NCBI RefSeq assembly: GCF_018881975.1
Contig: NZ_JACVPJ010000009.1
Location: 1-64,000, forward strand
Length of the DNA: 64,000 nt
Reading direction: 5' to 3'
Source of the DNA: Polynucleobacter sp. JS-Safj-400b-B2
Lineage (GTDB): Bacteria; Pseudomonadota; Gammaproteobacteria; Burkholderiales; Burkholderiaceae
Part shown: positions 35,889-43,756 of the stretch, one piece after another
Layout: each line of letters opens with the position of its first letter
Numbering within the stretch: position 1 is the stretch's first letter
Translations under genes and position numbers: made by a program
Notes under the pieces: generated by a model
What the model saw: only the letters and a program-made list of their open reading frames with translations
The model's database searches: none
What the model was told of the DNA's origin: nothing

Positions 35889-36766
35889 CTGACTCTCATT
35901 TGGGGTTTATTCCAGAGCCGATTACTGTACCGCTTGATAAATTACTCCCCTCACACCAAGTTCCCGAGCGCCTTGCGCACTCCAAAAAGTTCAAACAAAT
36001 CCTTTCTTCCATTAATGCGGTTGGTTTAATTGAGCCACTAACGATCACAAAGCTCAATAAAGCTAGCGGCGTGCATTTATTGCTCGATGGCCATCTACGA
36101 ATGCTCGCTCTTCAAGATCTCGGGTTTACTGATGCGCCCTGTTTGGTCGCCAAGGATGATGAACGCTACACCTATAACAATCGGATAAATAGACTCTCTA
36201 CCATTCAAGAGCATTACATGATCCGGCGAGCCGTCGAGCGCGGTGTAACTGCGGAACGGCTTGCCAAATCCCTAAATATTGATATTGAGCACGTTGCCAA
36301 GAAAATAAAGCTACTAGATGGAATCTGCGCCGAAGCTATTGGCCTGCTAAAAGATAGAACCTTTTCAGCTAGCTTGAGCCCCATATTACGAAAACTCAAA
36401 CCCACTAGGCAAATTGAATGCGTGGAGTTGATGATAGCAAGCAATAATCTGACCGTGCCCTATGCTCAGGCACTTTTAGCAGCCACGCCTACCAATATGT
36501 TGATTCGTGAAACCATTGCCAAGAAGATCAAAGGCGTTAGCGCAGAGCAAATGATTAAGATGGAGCACGAAATGGCCAATCTGGAGGGGCAATATAAAAT
36601 TATTGAACAGTCTTATGGTCAAGATGTTTTGAATCTTGTATTGGCTAAAGGCTACCTGGCAAAGCTACTTGAAAACGAAACGGTGATACGTTATTTGTCT
36701 GCGAACCATCCGGACTTCTTAAGAGAGTTTTCCAGCATTACAGAGGCTACCGGTTTAGATCAGTAA
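35885..36766 (+). CDS. ParB-like protein 2 with RepB C-terminal type domain
   Basis: The 293-residue product has a weaker ParB-like N-terminal domain (PSHQVPERLAHSKKFKQILS, NAVGLIEPLTITKLNKA, LLLDGHLRMLALQDLGF). The usual GERR box is replaced by DGHLRMLA. A helix-turn-helix follows, AERLAKSLNIDIEHVAKKIK, then a helical C-terminal domain like that of plasmid RepB. It starts inside the stop of the previous gene (ATGA). The pair of unequal ParB-like proteins after a serine recombinase is a recurring mobile cassette, by my recollection. The role is unknown. Confidence 0.8.
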   Translation: MTDSHLGFIPEPITVPLDKLLPSHQVPERLAHSKKFKQILSSINAVGLIEPLTITKLNKASGVHLLLDGHLRMLALQDLGFTDAPCLVAKDDERYTYNNRINRLSTIQEHYMIRRAVERGVTAERLAKSLNIDIEHVAKKIKLLDGICAEAIGLLKDRTFSASLSPILRKLKPTRQIECVELMIASNNLTVPYAQALLAATPTNMLIRETIAKKIKGVSAEQMIKMEHEMANLEGQYKIIEQSYGQDVLNLVLAKGYLAKLLENETVIRYLSANHPDFLREFSSITEATGLDQ

Positions 36767-37062
36767 TCTTGATGTGGTAAGCCCAAAAAATTGAGCGCTT
36801 ACTTATTGTCAAAACATAATGATTTATTTATGAAGGAACTTTATTAAATAAATGATGAAATTACTCTAGCAGATTTTCTTGAAAAATTTGATAACTTTAG
36901 AATCGCCCTGCTTGAACCTATCTAACCATATCATTACTTCAAAACACAATTTATTAGTATCGCCCAAAGCGCTGGGGATTAATCACATAGGAAAACACGG
37001 TGGTGCCAGATGAAATTGATTTGCGTTCTATAAGATGGTTATTGGATACATCCACAAATCTC
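36767..37062. other. Gene-free 296-base gap with degraded coding look
   Basis: No complete gene is visible. The plus strand reads NDEITLADFLEKFDNFRIAL with LEPI before a stop near 36924, and later ENTVVPDEIDLRSIRWLLDT, both without a usable start. These look like pieces of decayed genes at the right edge of the recombinase cassette. AT content rises here. No clear terminator or promoter could be identified. Confidence 0.35.
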
Positions 37063-37359
37063 TTACAAGTGCAACGGCCGCACTTCCCTTTCGATCTTCT
37101 TGGCCACCGCCTTTTGGGCCACTTTCAAGTCATAGGCTTGTTGTAGATTTAGCCATGATTGTGGATCTTCGCCAAAGTACCGCGCTAAGCGCAAAGCCGT
37201 ATCCGGCGTAACGCCCCTAACCTCTCTGGCCACATCATTAATTCGCGCTGGTGTGACGTGTAAGGCCCTAGCCAATGCGTTAGCACTCATGCCTAAAGGC
37301 ATGAGATAGTCTTCTCGCAAGATCTCTCCCGGGTGAATTGCTCTCATTGCATTTTTCAT
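37063..37359 (-). CDS. higA: HigA-family addiction-module antitoxin
   Basis: The 98-residue product is a Xre-type HTH antitoxin: RAIHPGEILREDYLMPLGMS, ANALARALHVTPARINDVAR and GVTPDTALRLARYFGEDPQS, WLNLQQAYDLKVAQ. This is the HigA pattern in full. It is intact. The gene upstream on the same strand, 10 bases away, is a decayed higB toxin. The antitoxin may persist as a stand-alone repressor or as protection against a related toxin elsewhere. Confidence 0.92.
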   Translation of the reverse strand: MKNAMRAIHPGEILREDYLMPLGMSANALARALHVTPARINDVAREVRGVTPDTALRLARYFGEDPQSWLNLQQAYDLKVAQKAVAKKIEREVRPLHL

Positions 37360-37369
37360 TCCACTCCCC

Positions 37370-37654
37370 TTAGTGGTAATCCACTATCTCTACATTGTCT
37401 GGGCCTAAGTTGGTCCAGGCAAAACAAATCTGCCATTGCACATTAATGCGAATACTGTATTGGCTGGCTCTACTACCCCTTAAACTCTCCAGACAATTGC
37501 CTGGGGGTGATCTTAAAAACTCCAAGGTCGCAGCACTACCCAAGTTGCTGCAACTTACGCTCTGCTGCCGACTTAATCGCACTAAATTGCTTAGTTTTCC
37601 CGGTGGTAAAAAGGGTTTCTGTGTGAGCGCACTAGAACGATGGGATGGAGTCAT
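37370..37654 (-). pseudogene. higB: Decayed HigB-family toxin
   Basis: The C-terminal half reads LGSAATLEFLRSPPGNCLES, LRGSRASQYSIRINVQWQIC, FAWTNLGPDNVEIVDYH, a standard HigB (RelE fold) ending. The N-terminal half in the same frame is not HigB-like. In the neighbouring frame it reads SF-stop-CAHTETLFTTGKTKQFSA then IKSAAERKLQQLG, exactly the missing part. So a one-base insertion in the GGG at 37539-37541, plus a TAG at 37632-37634, separate the two halves. The full open frame of 94 codons is therefore a chimera of frames and unlikely to be toxic. Confidence 0.75.
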
Positions 37655-37779
37655 TACATTATTTCATATCATTTATCGGTAAAAAATATGTTTTTGGGCT
37701 CACAGGCACCTGACGGGAAGCTTGCCCCACCCAAATTGACAGGTATTGCATTATTGAGGGCATGCGGTATATTTACCCC

Positions 37780-38313
37780 ATGAGAATTACCACCAAATGC
37801 AAGATTGCAACAGATGCCCTGCTTGAAATCGCCGCCCATACGCTAAAAGGGTATGCCATCTCACTGCCCATAGTCAGCAAAAGACTAGCCGTCTCTCACT
37901 CGTATCTTGAACTCATTTTCGCCAGCCTAAAGGCTACCGGACTGATTCACAGTCATAAAGGCCCCGGTGGCGGTTATTCGTTGGCCAAAAAGCCTGAGGC
38001 GATTTCCATCAAAGATATCGTTGATGCCACTGGTGATTCCCAACCTTTGGAGGGCGGCCCGAGCGCGCAATTATGGGTCAATTTAGACGCGCATATGCAA
38101 AATCATATGACGCAAATTACACTGAGCCACCTCTTGTTCAAGACGGCTGTTCAGATTGAGCCCAGCCTTGCGCATCTTCATCTCAGACTAGAAAAAACAC
38201 CAAAATCCAAGGTGGCCAAAGCATCGGTAGAAAAGCAGTCCAATATGACTCGGAAACCTACAGGACCAAACTCCGTATTTAGCTTTGGCAAATACTTATT
38301 GCATAAGCAATAG
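37780..38313 (+). CDS. Rrf2-family transcriptional regulator
   Basis: The 177-residue product has the Rrf2 winged helix-turn-helix: MRITTKCKIATDALLEIAAH, ISLPIVSKRLAVSHSYLELI, FASLKATGLIHSHKGPGGGY, SLAKKPEAISIKDIVDATGD. The three cysteines that bind the Fe-S cluster in IscR and NsrR are absent, so it probably does not sense iron-sulfur status that way. I start at ATG 37780; an ATG at 37762 adds six residues. The C-terminal tail is basic and unlike the family. No clear target operon lies beside it. Confidence 0.85.
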   Translation: MRITTKCKIATDALLEIAAHTLKGYAISLPIVSKRLAVSHSYLELIFASLKATGLIHSHKGPGGGYSLAKKPEAISIKDIVDATGDSQPLEGGPSAQLWVNLDAHMQNHMTQITLSHLLFKTAVQIEPSLAHLHLRLEKTPKSKVAKASVEKQSNMTRKPTGPNSVFSFGKYLLHKQ

Positions 38314-38330
38314 CAATAGCAACCCAAGAA

Positions 38331-38618
38331 TTAATGAATGGCCGAACTTCCCTGTGTTGTGGAGATCATTCTGTCAACTAACACTTGATCCCACAGGCGA
38401 TCGAGCAGCGCTTTAGCTTGACTCTTTTCACTCTCGGAGAGTTCCATACCTATTAAGGTCGATTTAATCATCACTGCGTATGCCATCATCACTTCTGCAG
38501 TACTAGAACCCCTGACATGGGGCAATATTTCCTGCAAGGCATCAATGACAATTTCGCCCACCTTCTTAGCATCAATAGTTTGTTCAAGATCATCTAAATC
38601 TATGGAATCTGCTGTCAT
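38331..38618 (-). CDS. Hypothetical acidic helical protein
   Basis: A 95-residue product with predicted helices: TIDAKKVGEIVIDALQEILP, TAEVMMAYAVMIKSTLIGME, LSESEKSQAKALLDRLWDQV. It has no signal peptide or cysteine and is acidic. I do not recognise the family. It is convergent with the Rrf2 gene (17-base gap) and followed upstream by a tRNA cluster. The codon use looks like neighbouring core genes, which supports a real gene. Confidence 0.6.
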   Translation of the reverse strand: MTADSIDLDDLEQTIDAKKVGEIVIDALQEILPHVRGSSTAEVMMAYAVMIKSTLIGMELSESEKSQAKALLDRLWDQVLVDRMISTTQGSSAIH

Positions 38619-38647
38619 ATGCTCTACGGATAATGGTTAATATTAAG

Positions 38648-38723
38648 TGGTGCCGCCCAGAAGAATCGAACTTCCGACCTACGCGTTACGAGTGCGTTGC
38701 TCTACCAACTGAGCTACAACGGC
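38648..38723 (-). tRNA. tRNA-Thr (anticodon CGT)
   Basis: A 76-base cloverleaf with encoded CCA. The D-arm is TAGCTCAGTTGGTAGAG, the anticodon loop CTCGTAA gives CGT, and the T-loop is TTCGATT. Two weak points are visible: acceptor position G7 faces G66, and A31 faces C39 at the base of the anticodon loop. The acceptor also has two G-U pairs. It may be a slowly diverging minor tRNA reading ACG codons. Confidence 0.92.
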
Positions 38724-38734
38724 GTTTATGCAAC

Positions 38735-38808
38735 TGGAGCGGGCGATGGGAATCGAACCCACGTCATTAGCTTGGGAAGCTAAAGTTCTACCATTGAACT
38801 ACACCCGC
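38735..38808 (-). tRNA. tRNA-Gly (anticodon CCC)
   Basis: A 74-base cloverleaf with encoded CCA. Acceptor GCGGGTG pairs with CGCCCGC (one G-U). The anticodon stem TTAGC/GCTAA closes loop TTCCCAA with anticodon CCC, which reads GGG. It is 11 bases from the preceding tRNA-Thr gene, so the cluster of three is likely co-transcribed. Confidence 0.96.
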
Positions 38809-38810
38809 CT

Positions 38811-38900
38811 TGGCGGAAACGGAGGGATTCGAACCCTCGATACTTTTACAAATATGCCGGTTTAGTAGACCGGTGCCTTCAGCCGCTCGGCCACGTTTCC
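38811..38900 (-). tRNA. tRNA-Ser (anticodon ACT)
   Basis: A 90-base class II tRNA with encoded CCA. The acceptor GGAAACG pairs with CGTTTCC. The anticodon stem CCGGT/ACCGG is perfect and closes the loop CTACTAA, giving anticodon ACT. Nearly all bacteria use GCT for the AGY serine codons, so position 34 is A where G is expected. The D-arm GTGGCCGAGCGGCTGAAGG and the long variable arm are otherwise normal. It is first in the three-tRNA cluster on the minus strand. Confidence 0.9.
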
Positions 38901-38977
38901 TTGCTCGAATTATAGATCTCAATAATTAACGAGCGCTATCTGTTGCATCTTGGTCATTTGCATAAGGAGGCTTGAGT

Positions 38978-39211
38978 CTAAGCGCAATATAACGGGGCGA
39001 CAAATCTTGAGAAACCACCCTCAACAGCTATAAAGATAATGGCAATGGCTCCACCAACCACCAGCAGCAGATGAACTACATTGCGCACCTGCTCTGATTT
39101 CATGCCCAGCATCATTCCGCTTGCCATAAACCCCAGTAAAGCTAGAGCCGCAATTCCAATATCTATATTTAATAGCAACCCCGAGAGTAGAAAAATAACC
39201 GTTCGCACCAC
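38978..39211 (-). CDS. Small hydrophobic membrane protein
   Basis: The 77-residue frame has two membrane segments, VIFLLSGLLLNIDIGIAALA to about residue 35, and VVHLLLVVGGAIAIIFIAVE from about 45. Between them lies a short charged linker, MKSEQVRNV. The start is GTG at 39211, 22 bases after the panD stop on the same strand, which favours co-transcription. I do not recognise the family. Confidence 0.5.
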   Translation of the reverse strand: MVRTVIFLLSGLLLNIDIGIAALALLGFMASGMMLGMKSEQVRNVVHLLLVVGGAIAIIFIAVEGGFSRFVAPLYCA

Positions 39212-39233
39212 TACACTAATGCCATTACCCTTG

Positions 39234-39593
39234 CTATGGCTTGATTTGGCTAATTTGATTCTTCTCGCCGACCAAAACTATCGTTGGGCGATGGTTTTCA
39301 AGATCGGCCTGATCAATCTGACCATAAGTACAAATAATGAGATGGTCGCCAACATGCGCCCTTCTCGCCGCTGCGCCATTTAACGAAATAATTCCTGAGC
39401 CCTTTGGCGCCTTAATAATGTAGGTAGAAAAGCGTTCGCCATTGTTAATGTTGTAAAGCTCAATTTTCTCAAACTCGCACATACCAGCAGCATCAAGTAA
39501 ATCTTCGTCAATACCGCAGGAGCCCTCGTAATGCAGGTCTGCCTCGGTCACTGTGACACGATGTAGTTTTGCTAAAAGCATGATTCGATTCAA
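39234..39593 (-). CDS. panD: Aspartate 1-decarboxylase
   Basis: PanD makes beta-alanine from aspartate for pantothenate and CoA. It is made as a proenzyme that cleaves itself before serine to form a pyruvoyl cofactor. The 119-residue product has the cleavage site at G24-S25 within ADLHYEGSCGIDEDLLDAAG. The core continues CEFEKIELYNINNGERFSTY and SGIISLNGAAARRAHVGDHL, IICTYGQ. All family marks are present and the length is normal. Confidence 0.96.
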   Translation of the reverse strand: MNRIMLLAKLHRVTVTEADLHYEGSCGIDEDLLDAAGMCEFEKIELYNINNGERFSTYIIKAPKGSGIISLNGAAARRAHVGDHLIICTYGQIDQADLENHRPTIVLVGEKNQISQIKP

Positions 39594-39670
39594 TGTATTC
39601 CCCCGTATGTTCTGATATTGGCCCAGATTTTATAGTTATAAATCTAGGGCTCGGCAATTAATTAAAGTCG

Positions 39671-40897
39671 CTACATTTCCCATTCGGTGGGCATCATCAT
39701 TTGCGCCACCATCTGTGCAGTGACCGCCGATAAAGTCCAGCCTAAATGGCCGTGACCTGTGTTGTAAAACACATTGGGCTTTGATCCTGAGCCTACTTTA
39801 GGCATGAGATTGGGCATCATGGGCCGCAATCCTGCCCAAGGCACCACAGATCTAGTGCCAACATTCGGAAAGCATCGCTCAACCCAGTCAATTAGGGGTT
39901 TAATGCGGTCAGCCCTAATATCTTTGTTAAAACCATTAAATTCTGCGGTACCTGCCACTCGAAAGCGATCAATCCCCAGACGACTAGTAACGAGCTTAGT
40001 CTCATCATCCAAAAGACTCACTGTTGGTGCTCCAGCCTGGCTTTGCACATCGATGAGATTGACTGTAATTGAATATCCTTTGACCGGGTATATATTGACA
40101 GAATCGCCAAGTTGGTCGGCCAGCTGCCTACTAGCGACGCCAGCACAAATCACCACCTTGTCAAAACTGGCCACATGAGAGCGCCCCGCCTGATCTAAAG
40201 TAATGTGAACTAGTTTGCCGTCTGAAGTGATTTTTTCTACCGATTGCTCATAAAGTGTTTTAACGCCAAGCTTTTCAATGGCAAGCGATAGACCATGGGT
40301 AAATTTATGTATATCGCCTGTCGAGTCGCTTTCGGTAAAGTAGCCGCCGTAATAAGTACCAGCTAAGGTGGGTTCTATGGCACGCATCTCATCTGGCGAG
40401 ATGGCTCTACGCTCAAGACCACCTTTGGCCAATAATTTGGAGACTTTGCCCGCATGGGTAAAGCTCGCTTTATCACGGTAGATGTGCAAAATGCCCTTTT
40501 GTTTTAAATCAAAATCAATGCCCTCATCTTGTGCCCAGGAAAATAAGTACTCCCTGGCAGCAATAGCCATCTTGGCCGTTTCAATGGTATTTTTTTCGTA
40601 ATGAGGGATGCTCGCAATAAACTCTCCAAACCAAGACAGCTTGTGCCAAGTGGGCGTTGGATTAATGAGTAGTGGCGCATCATTTTTGAGCATCCACTTC
40701 ATTCCTTTGATTAGAGTAGACCAATGCGTCCACACCTCGGCGTTCGATGCGGAAAGCTGTCCGCCATTGGCAAATGAAGTCTCCATGCCAGCGTAACGAT
40801 GACGCTCAATCACCGTTACATTAAATCCTTGTTTAGCTAAAGCGTAGGCCGTCGTAATGCCGGTGATGCCGCCACCGATAACTGCAATGGTTTTCAT
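39671..40897 (-). CDS. dadA: D-amino acid dehydrogenase / glycine oxidase-like flavoenzyme (DadA family)
   Basis: DadA-type enzymes oxidise amino acids to keto acids and ammonia with FAD. The 408-residue product starts MKTIAVIGGGITGITTAYAL, a FAD-binding Rossmann motif, then AGMETSFANGGQLSASNAEV, typical of DadA, and the C-terminal GHLGWTLSAVTAQMVAQMM. An earlier in-frame start at 40918 is possible, but ATG 40897 has AGGA 8 bases upstream. A tandem glycine riboswitch lies in its leader, so the enzyme is probably induced by glycine and may use glycine or feed from it. That is inference; DadA normally prefers D-alanine and other D-amino acids. Confidence 0.88.
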   Translation of the reverse strand: MKTIAVIGGGITGITTAYALAKQGFNVTVIERHRYAGMETSFANGGQLSASNAEVWTHWSTLIKGMKWMLKNDAPLLINPTPTWHKLSWFGEFIASIPHYEKNTIETAKMAIAAREYLFSWAQDEGIDFDLKQKGILHIYRDKASFTHAGKVSKLLAKGGLERRAISPDEMRAIEPTLAGTYYGGYFTESDSTGDIHKFTHGLSLAIEKLGVKTLYEQSVEKITSDGKLVHITLDQAGRSHVASFDKVVICAGVASRQLADQLGDSVNIYPVKGYSITVNLIDVQSQAGAPTVSLLDDETKLVTSRLGIDRFRVAGTAEFNGFNKDIRADRIKPLIDWVERCFPNVGTRSVVPWAGLRPMMPNLMPKVGSGSKPNVFYNTGHGHLGWTLSAVTAQMVAQMMMPTEWEM

Positions 40898-40967
40898 ACA
40901 AGATCCTAAAGACGTCAAAAGGGTTAGGCTATCTAGCTAACAAGCGAGATAAGCCCCCTCTGTCTTG

Positions 40968-41170
40968 GACCTGAGAGATTCACGCACGCCAATGATGGCA
41001 ATCCGCTTGCTCCTTCGGTATATTTGGCTGACGAAAAAGGCCAATAACTCTTCAGAGTGATAATACGCAACATCGGTTCATTTGCCTGAGAGTTTCCGGG
41101 GCTGTTGCTCCTTCGGCGTTGTCGGTAGAAATGCAATTACTACCAATCAATCTCTCCCGATGCTACGCAA
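40968..41170 (-). promoter_or_regulatory. Tandem glycine riboswitch upstream of dadA
   Basis: On the minus strand there are two aptamer-like copies. The first (about 41168 to 41083) reads CGGGAGAGATT, GCCGAAGGAGCAA and ACTCTCAGGC. The second (about 41075 to 40968) has ACCGAAGGAGCAAGC and ATCTCTCAGGT. These are the conserved core boxes of the gcvT-motif glycine aptamer, in tandem. A leader of about 70 bases separates the second aptamer from the dadA ATG. In most bacteria this riboswitch controls glycine cleavage genes. Confidence 0.92.
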
Positions 41171-41189
41171 AAGATCTTAACCGATTTTT

Positions 41190-41561
41190 TTACACCCCGA
41201 TAGATTGGGGTGCAAGGTCAGATAATGGTTTTAAATCCACAGCCATGCGTAGCGCATTGCATTTGGGATTGACAATCCCATGCCCATCGTGGCAATTAAA
41301 TTCTCGGCAAGGGCTGGGCCGGTTTTCGTAAATGGAGCAGCGATAACCCATTTGGGGCCAATATTTCAATGCAATACAAGGATGCCTACCCTGCTCTGTG
41401 CCTTTCATGCAAACCAGGTGTGGGCTAATTGACGTTACTAGCTCTGGCGGCACCGTGCCGTAGCCATTGCCGCTCACCTGCCCATGATAAAACGTGACCC
41501 GAAAATGCTGACAGCATTGAGCGCATTCGAGGCATGGGTTTGTTAAGGTGCTTGACTTCAT
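41190..41561 (-). CDS. YkgJ-family cysteine-cluster protein
   Basis: The 123-residue product has the zinc/iron-type cluster pattern: NPCLECAQCCQHFRVTFYHG, HLVCMKGTEQGRHPCIALKY, YRCSIYENRPSPCREFNCHD. This spacing of cysteines matches the YkgJ/CxxCxxCC family. The N-terminal start MKSSTLTNPC at 41561 fits the family; the open frame extends 23 codons further. Function unknown. It lies between htpG and the glycine riboswitch, same strand as both. Confidence 0.82.
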   Translation of the reverse strand: MKSSTLTNPCLECAQCCQHFRVTFYHGQVSGNGYGTVPPELVTSISPHLVCMKGTEQGRHPCIALKYWPQMGYRCSIYENRPSPCREFNCHDGHGIVNPKCNALRMAVDLKPLSDLAPQSIGV

Positions 41562-41687
41562 CAATATAGATACCGGCTGAGCATTAGAGGTACTAATCCA
41601 ATGCTCAGCCAATGTACAGCTAATGCGCAATTAAAAAAGCAATGGGCTCTTGACGGTCAATTACATGATTAATTTTAGCCATCCCAA

Positions 41688-43589
41688 TTAATTTAAGAGT
41701 AGCTGATTCATGCGCTTCACAAAGCTAGCTGGATCATTTAACTGGCCACCTTCCGCTAGTAAGGCTTGATCAAATAAGAGATTCGTCCAATCATCAAATT
41801 GCTTATCATCACTTTTGAGCTTGGATAGTAAAGGATGCTCAGGATTAATCTCCAGGATAGGCTTCATATCAGGAGCATTTTGACCGGCGGCTTTGAGCAT
41901 ACGTAGCAAGTTTCCAGACAGTTCATTTTCATCCGCAATCAAACAGGCTGGGGAATCGGTTAGACGGAATGTCACCCGCACATCTTTAGCCTTATCTTCC
42001 AAGACTTTTTTCATGCGCTCAACTAAGTCTTTGAATTGCTTTTCAGTTTCCTCGTGCTCTTTCTTTTCTTTTTCATCGCTCAGGCTTCCCAAATCCAAGC
42101 CACCCTTAGCAACTGAGGCTAATTGCTTGCCATCAAACTCAATCATGAAGGAAAGCATCCACTCATCAACACGGTCAGATAACAAGAGGACTTCAACGCC
42201 TTTCTTGCGGAAAATCTCTAAATGCGGACTGTTTTTAGCTGCGTTGAAAGTTTCACCCGTGACATAGTAAATTCTATCTTGGCCTTCTTTCATACGCGAG
42301 ACATATTCAGCCAAAGATACTGTCTGCTCAGCCGAATCAGTATGGGTGCTGGCAAAACGAAGGAGCTTGAGAATACGTTCTTGATTTGCCTGATCTTCGC
42401 CAACGCCCTCTTTGAGCACTTGACCAAATTGCGTCCAGAACGTGCGATATTTTTCTTTCTTAGCCTCATCTTCATTATTGGCAAGTTCTTCCAGCATGCT
42501 CAGCACTCGCTTGGTAGAGCTTTCACGAATAACCTTAATATCACGAGACTCTTGCAAGATTTCACGGGAAACATTTAGCGGCAAGTCGACCGAGTCAATT
42601 ACACCAGTGACAAAGCGTAAATACATCGGCATGAGCTTTTCAGCGTCATCCATAATAAAAATGCGTTTAACATACAGCTTGATGCCGCCACGCTTATTGC
42701 GATCCCACAAATCAAACGGGGCTTTGCTCGGCACAAAGAGTAACTGGGTAAATTCACTTCTACCCTCTACTCGATTTAATGAATAGCAAAGCGGGTTTTC
42801 ATAATCATGCGATAGGTGCTTATAAAACTCGTTGTATTGCTCTTCGGTAACATCTGATTTAGTACGAGTCCATAAAGCCGAGGATTGATTAATGCTCTCA
42901 AACTCATCTATTTTCACAATTTCATTTTTATTCTCATCCCAATCTTCTTTTTGCATCTGGATAGGCAAAGAGACATGGTCTGAGTACTTGCGAATAATCG
43001 ATGTCAATTTGTAGCTATTGAGGAAATCATCCTCGCCTTCGCGCAAATGCAATGTTATTGAGGTGCCACGCTGTGGGCGGTCGATCGTTTCGATCGTAAA
43101 TTCGCCTGAACCATCCGACTCCCAACGCACGCCATCAGAAGCAGGCAAGCCTGCACGACGAGTCTCAACGGTAATGCGGTCAGCAACAATAAAGCCAGAG
43201 TAAAATCCTACGCCAAACTGGCCAATGAGGGCTGCATCTTTTTGCTGGTCTCCAGATAGTTTGGTAAAGAACTCTTTAGTGCCGGAACGGGCAATCGTTC
43301 CCAAGTTGTTAATCGCCTCTTCTCGGCTCATACCAATTCCATTATCCGAAATGGTTAGAGTTCTGGCAGCTTTATCAAATTCGACTTTGATCTTGAGCTC
43401 AGAGTCATCGCCATACCAATCTGGGTGGGCAAGGCCTTCAAAACGCAATTTATCAGCAGCATCAGAAGCGTTTGAGATGAGCTCACGCAGGAAAATTTCC
43501 TTATTAGAATACAAGGAGTGGATCATCAACTGCAAAAGCTGCTTTACTTCCGCCTGAAATCCAAGAGTTTGTTTAGTAGCAACGGTCAT
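41688..43589 (-). CDS. htpG: Hsp90 chaperone HtpG
   Basis: HtpG is the bacterial Hsp90, an ATP-driven dimeric chaperone. The 633-residue protein has the N-terminal GHKL ATPase with [36 protein letters not shown] and [17 protein letters not shown], and the middle domain with [15 protein letters not shown] and NVSREIL. Length equals that of the family. A consensus heat-shock promoter precedes it. The defence island begins just beyond, so htpG marks its boundary on this side. Confidence 0.97.
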   Translation of the reverse strand: MTVATKQTLGFQAEVKQLLQLMIHSLYSNKEIFLRELISNASDAADKLRFEGLAHPDWYGDDSELKIKVEFDKAARTLTISDNGIGMSREEAINNLGTIARSGTKEFFTKLSGDQQKDAALIGQFGVGFYSGFIVADRITVETRRAGLPASDGVRWESDGSGEFTIETIDRPQRGTSITLHLREGEDDFLNSYKLTSIIRKYSDHVSLPIQMQKEDWDENKNEIVKIDEFESINQSSALWTRTKSDVTEEQYNEFYKHLSHDYENPLCYSLNRVEGRSEFTQLLFVPSKAPFDLWDRNKRGGIKLYVKRIFIMDDAEKLMPMYLRFVTGVIDSVDLPLNVSREILQESRDIKVIRESSTKRVLSMLEELANNEDEAKKEKYRTFWTQFGQVLKEGVGEDQANQERILKLLRFASTHTDSAEQTVSLAEYVSRMKEGQDRIYYVTGETFNAAKNSPHLEIFRKKGVEVLLLSDRVDEWMLSFMIEFDGKQLASVAKGGLDLGSLSDEKEKKEHEETEKQFKDLVERMKKVLEDKAKDVRVTFRLTDSPACLIADENELSGNLLRMLKAAGQNAPDMKPILEINPEHPLLSKLKSDDKQFDDWTNLLFDQALLAEGGQLNDPASFVKRMNQLLLN

Positions 43590-43620
43590 TTTGATTTCCT
43601 ATAGAAAAGAAGAATTCCCA

Positions 43621-43749
43621 TTATTTGGGGATAATTTTTAGTATTTCAAGGCCTATAAACTGCCCTCTTAGAGAGGCTGGCGGTGCAATGAGGCGAGCAT
43701 TCTCTAAACGATGCGGATCTAGATTTTCTATCGTCATTATCGTAGTCAT
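43621..43749 (-). CDS. Small ORF downstream of the island helicase
   Basis: ATG at 43749 lies 8 bases after the helicase stop with a GGTGAAG ribosome site. The 42-residue frame reads MTTIMTIENLDPHRLENARL, then IAPPASLRGQFIGLEILKII, PK. It could be a real small gene at the end of the defence operon, or the chance leftover of the pre-island sequence. Its last codons overlap the heat-shock promoter of htpG, which argues against strong selection on the peptide. Confidence 0.35.
   Translation of the reverse strand: MTTIMTIENLDPHRLENARLIAPPASLRGQFIGLEILKIIPK
43623..43650 (-). promoter_or_regulatory. Heat-shock (sigma-32 type) promoter of htpG
   Basis: On the minus strand CTTGAAA is followed after 13 bases by CCCCAAAT. 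This matches the sigma-32 consensus of CTTGAAA, 11-16 bases, CCCCATnT almost exactly. It lies 34 bases upstream of the htpG ATG. The positions fit transcription starting just ahead of the gene. Confidence 0.85.
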
Positions 43750-43756
43750 GCTATCT

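Noticed and set aside
34986-36766. Plasmid or chromosome partition locus (parAB)
   Set aside because: No ParA ATPase and no parS-like repeats are visible, and the genes sit behind a serine recombinase.
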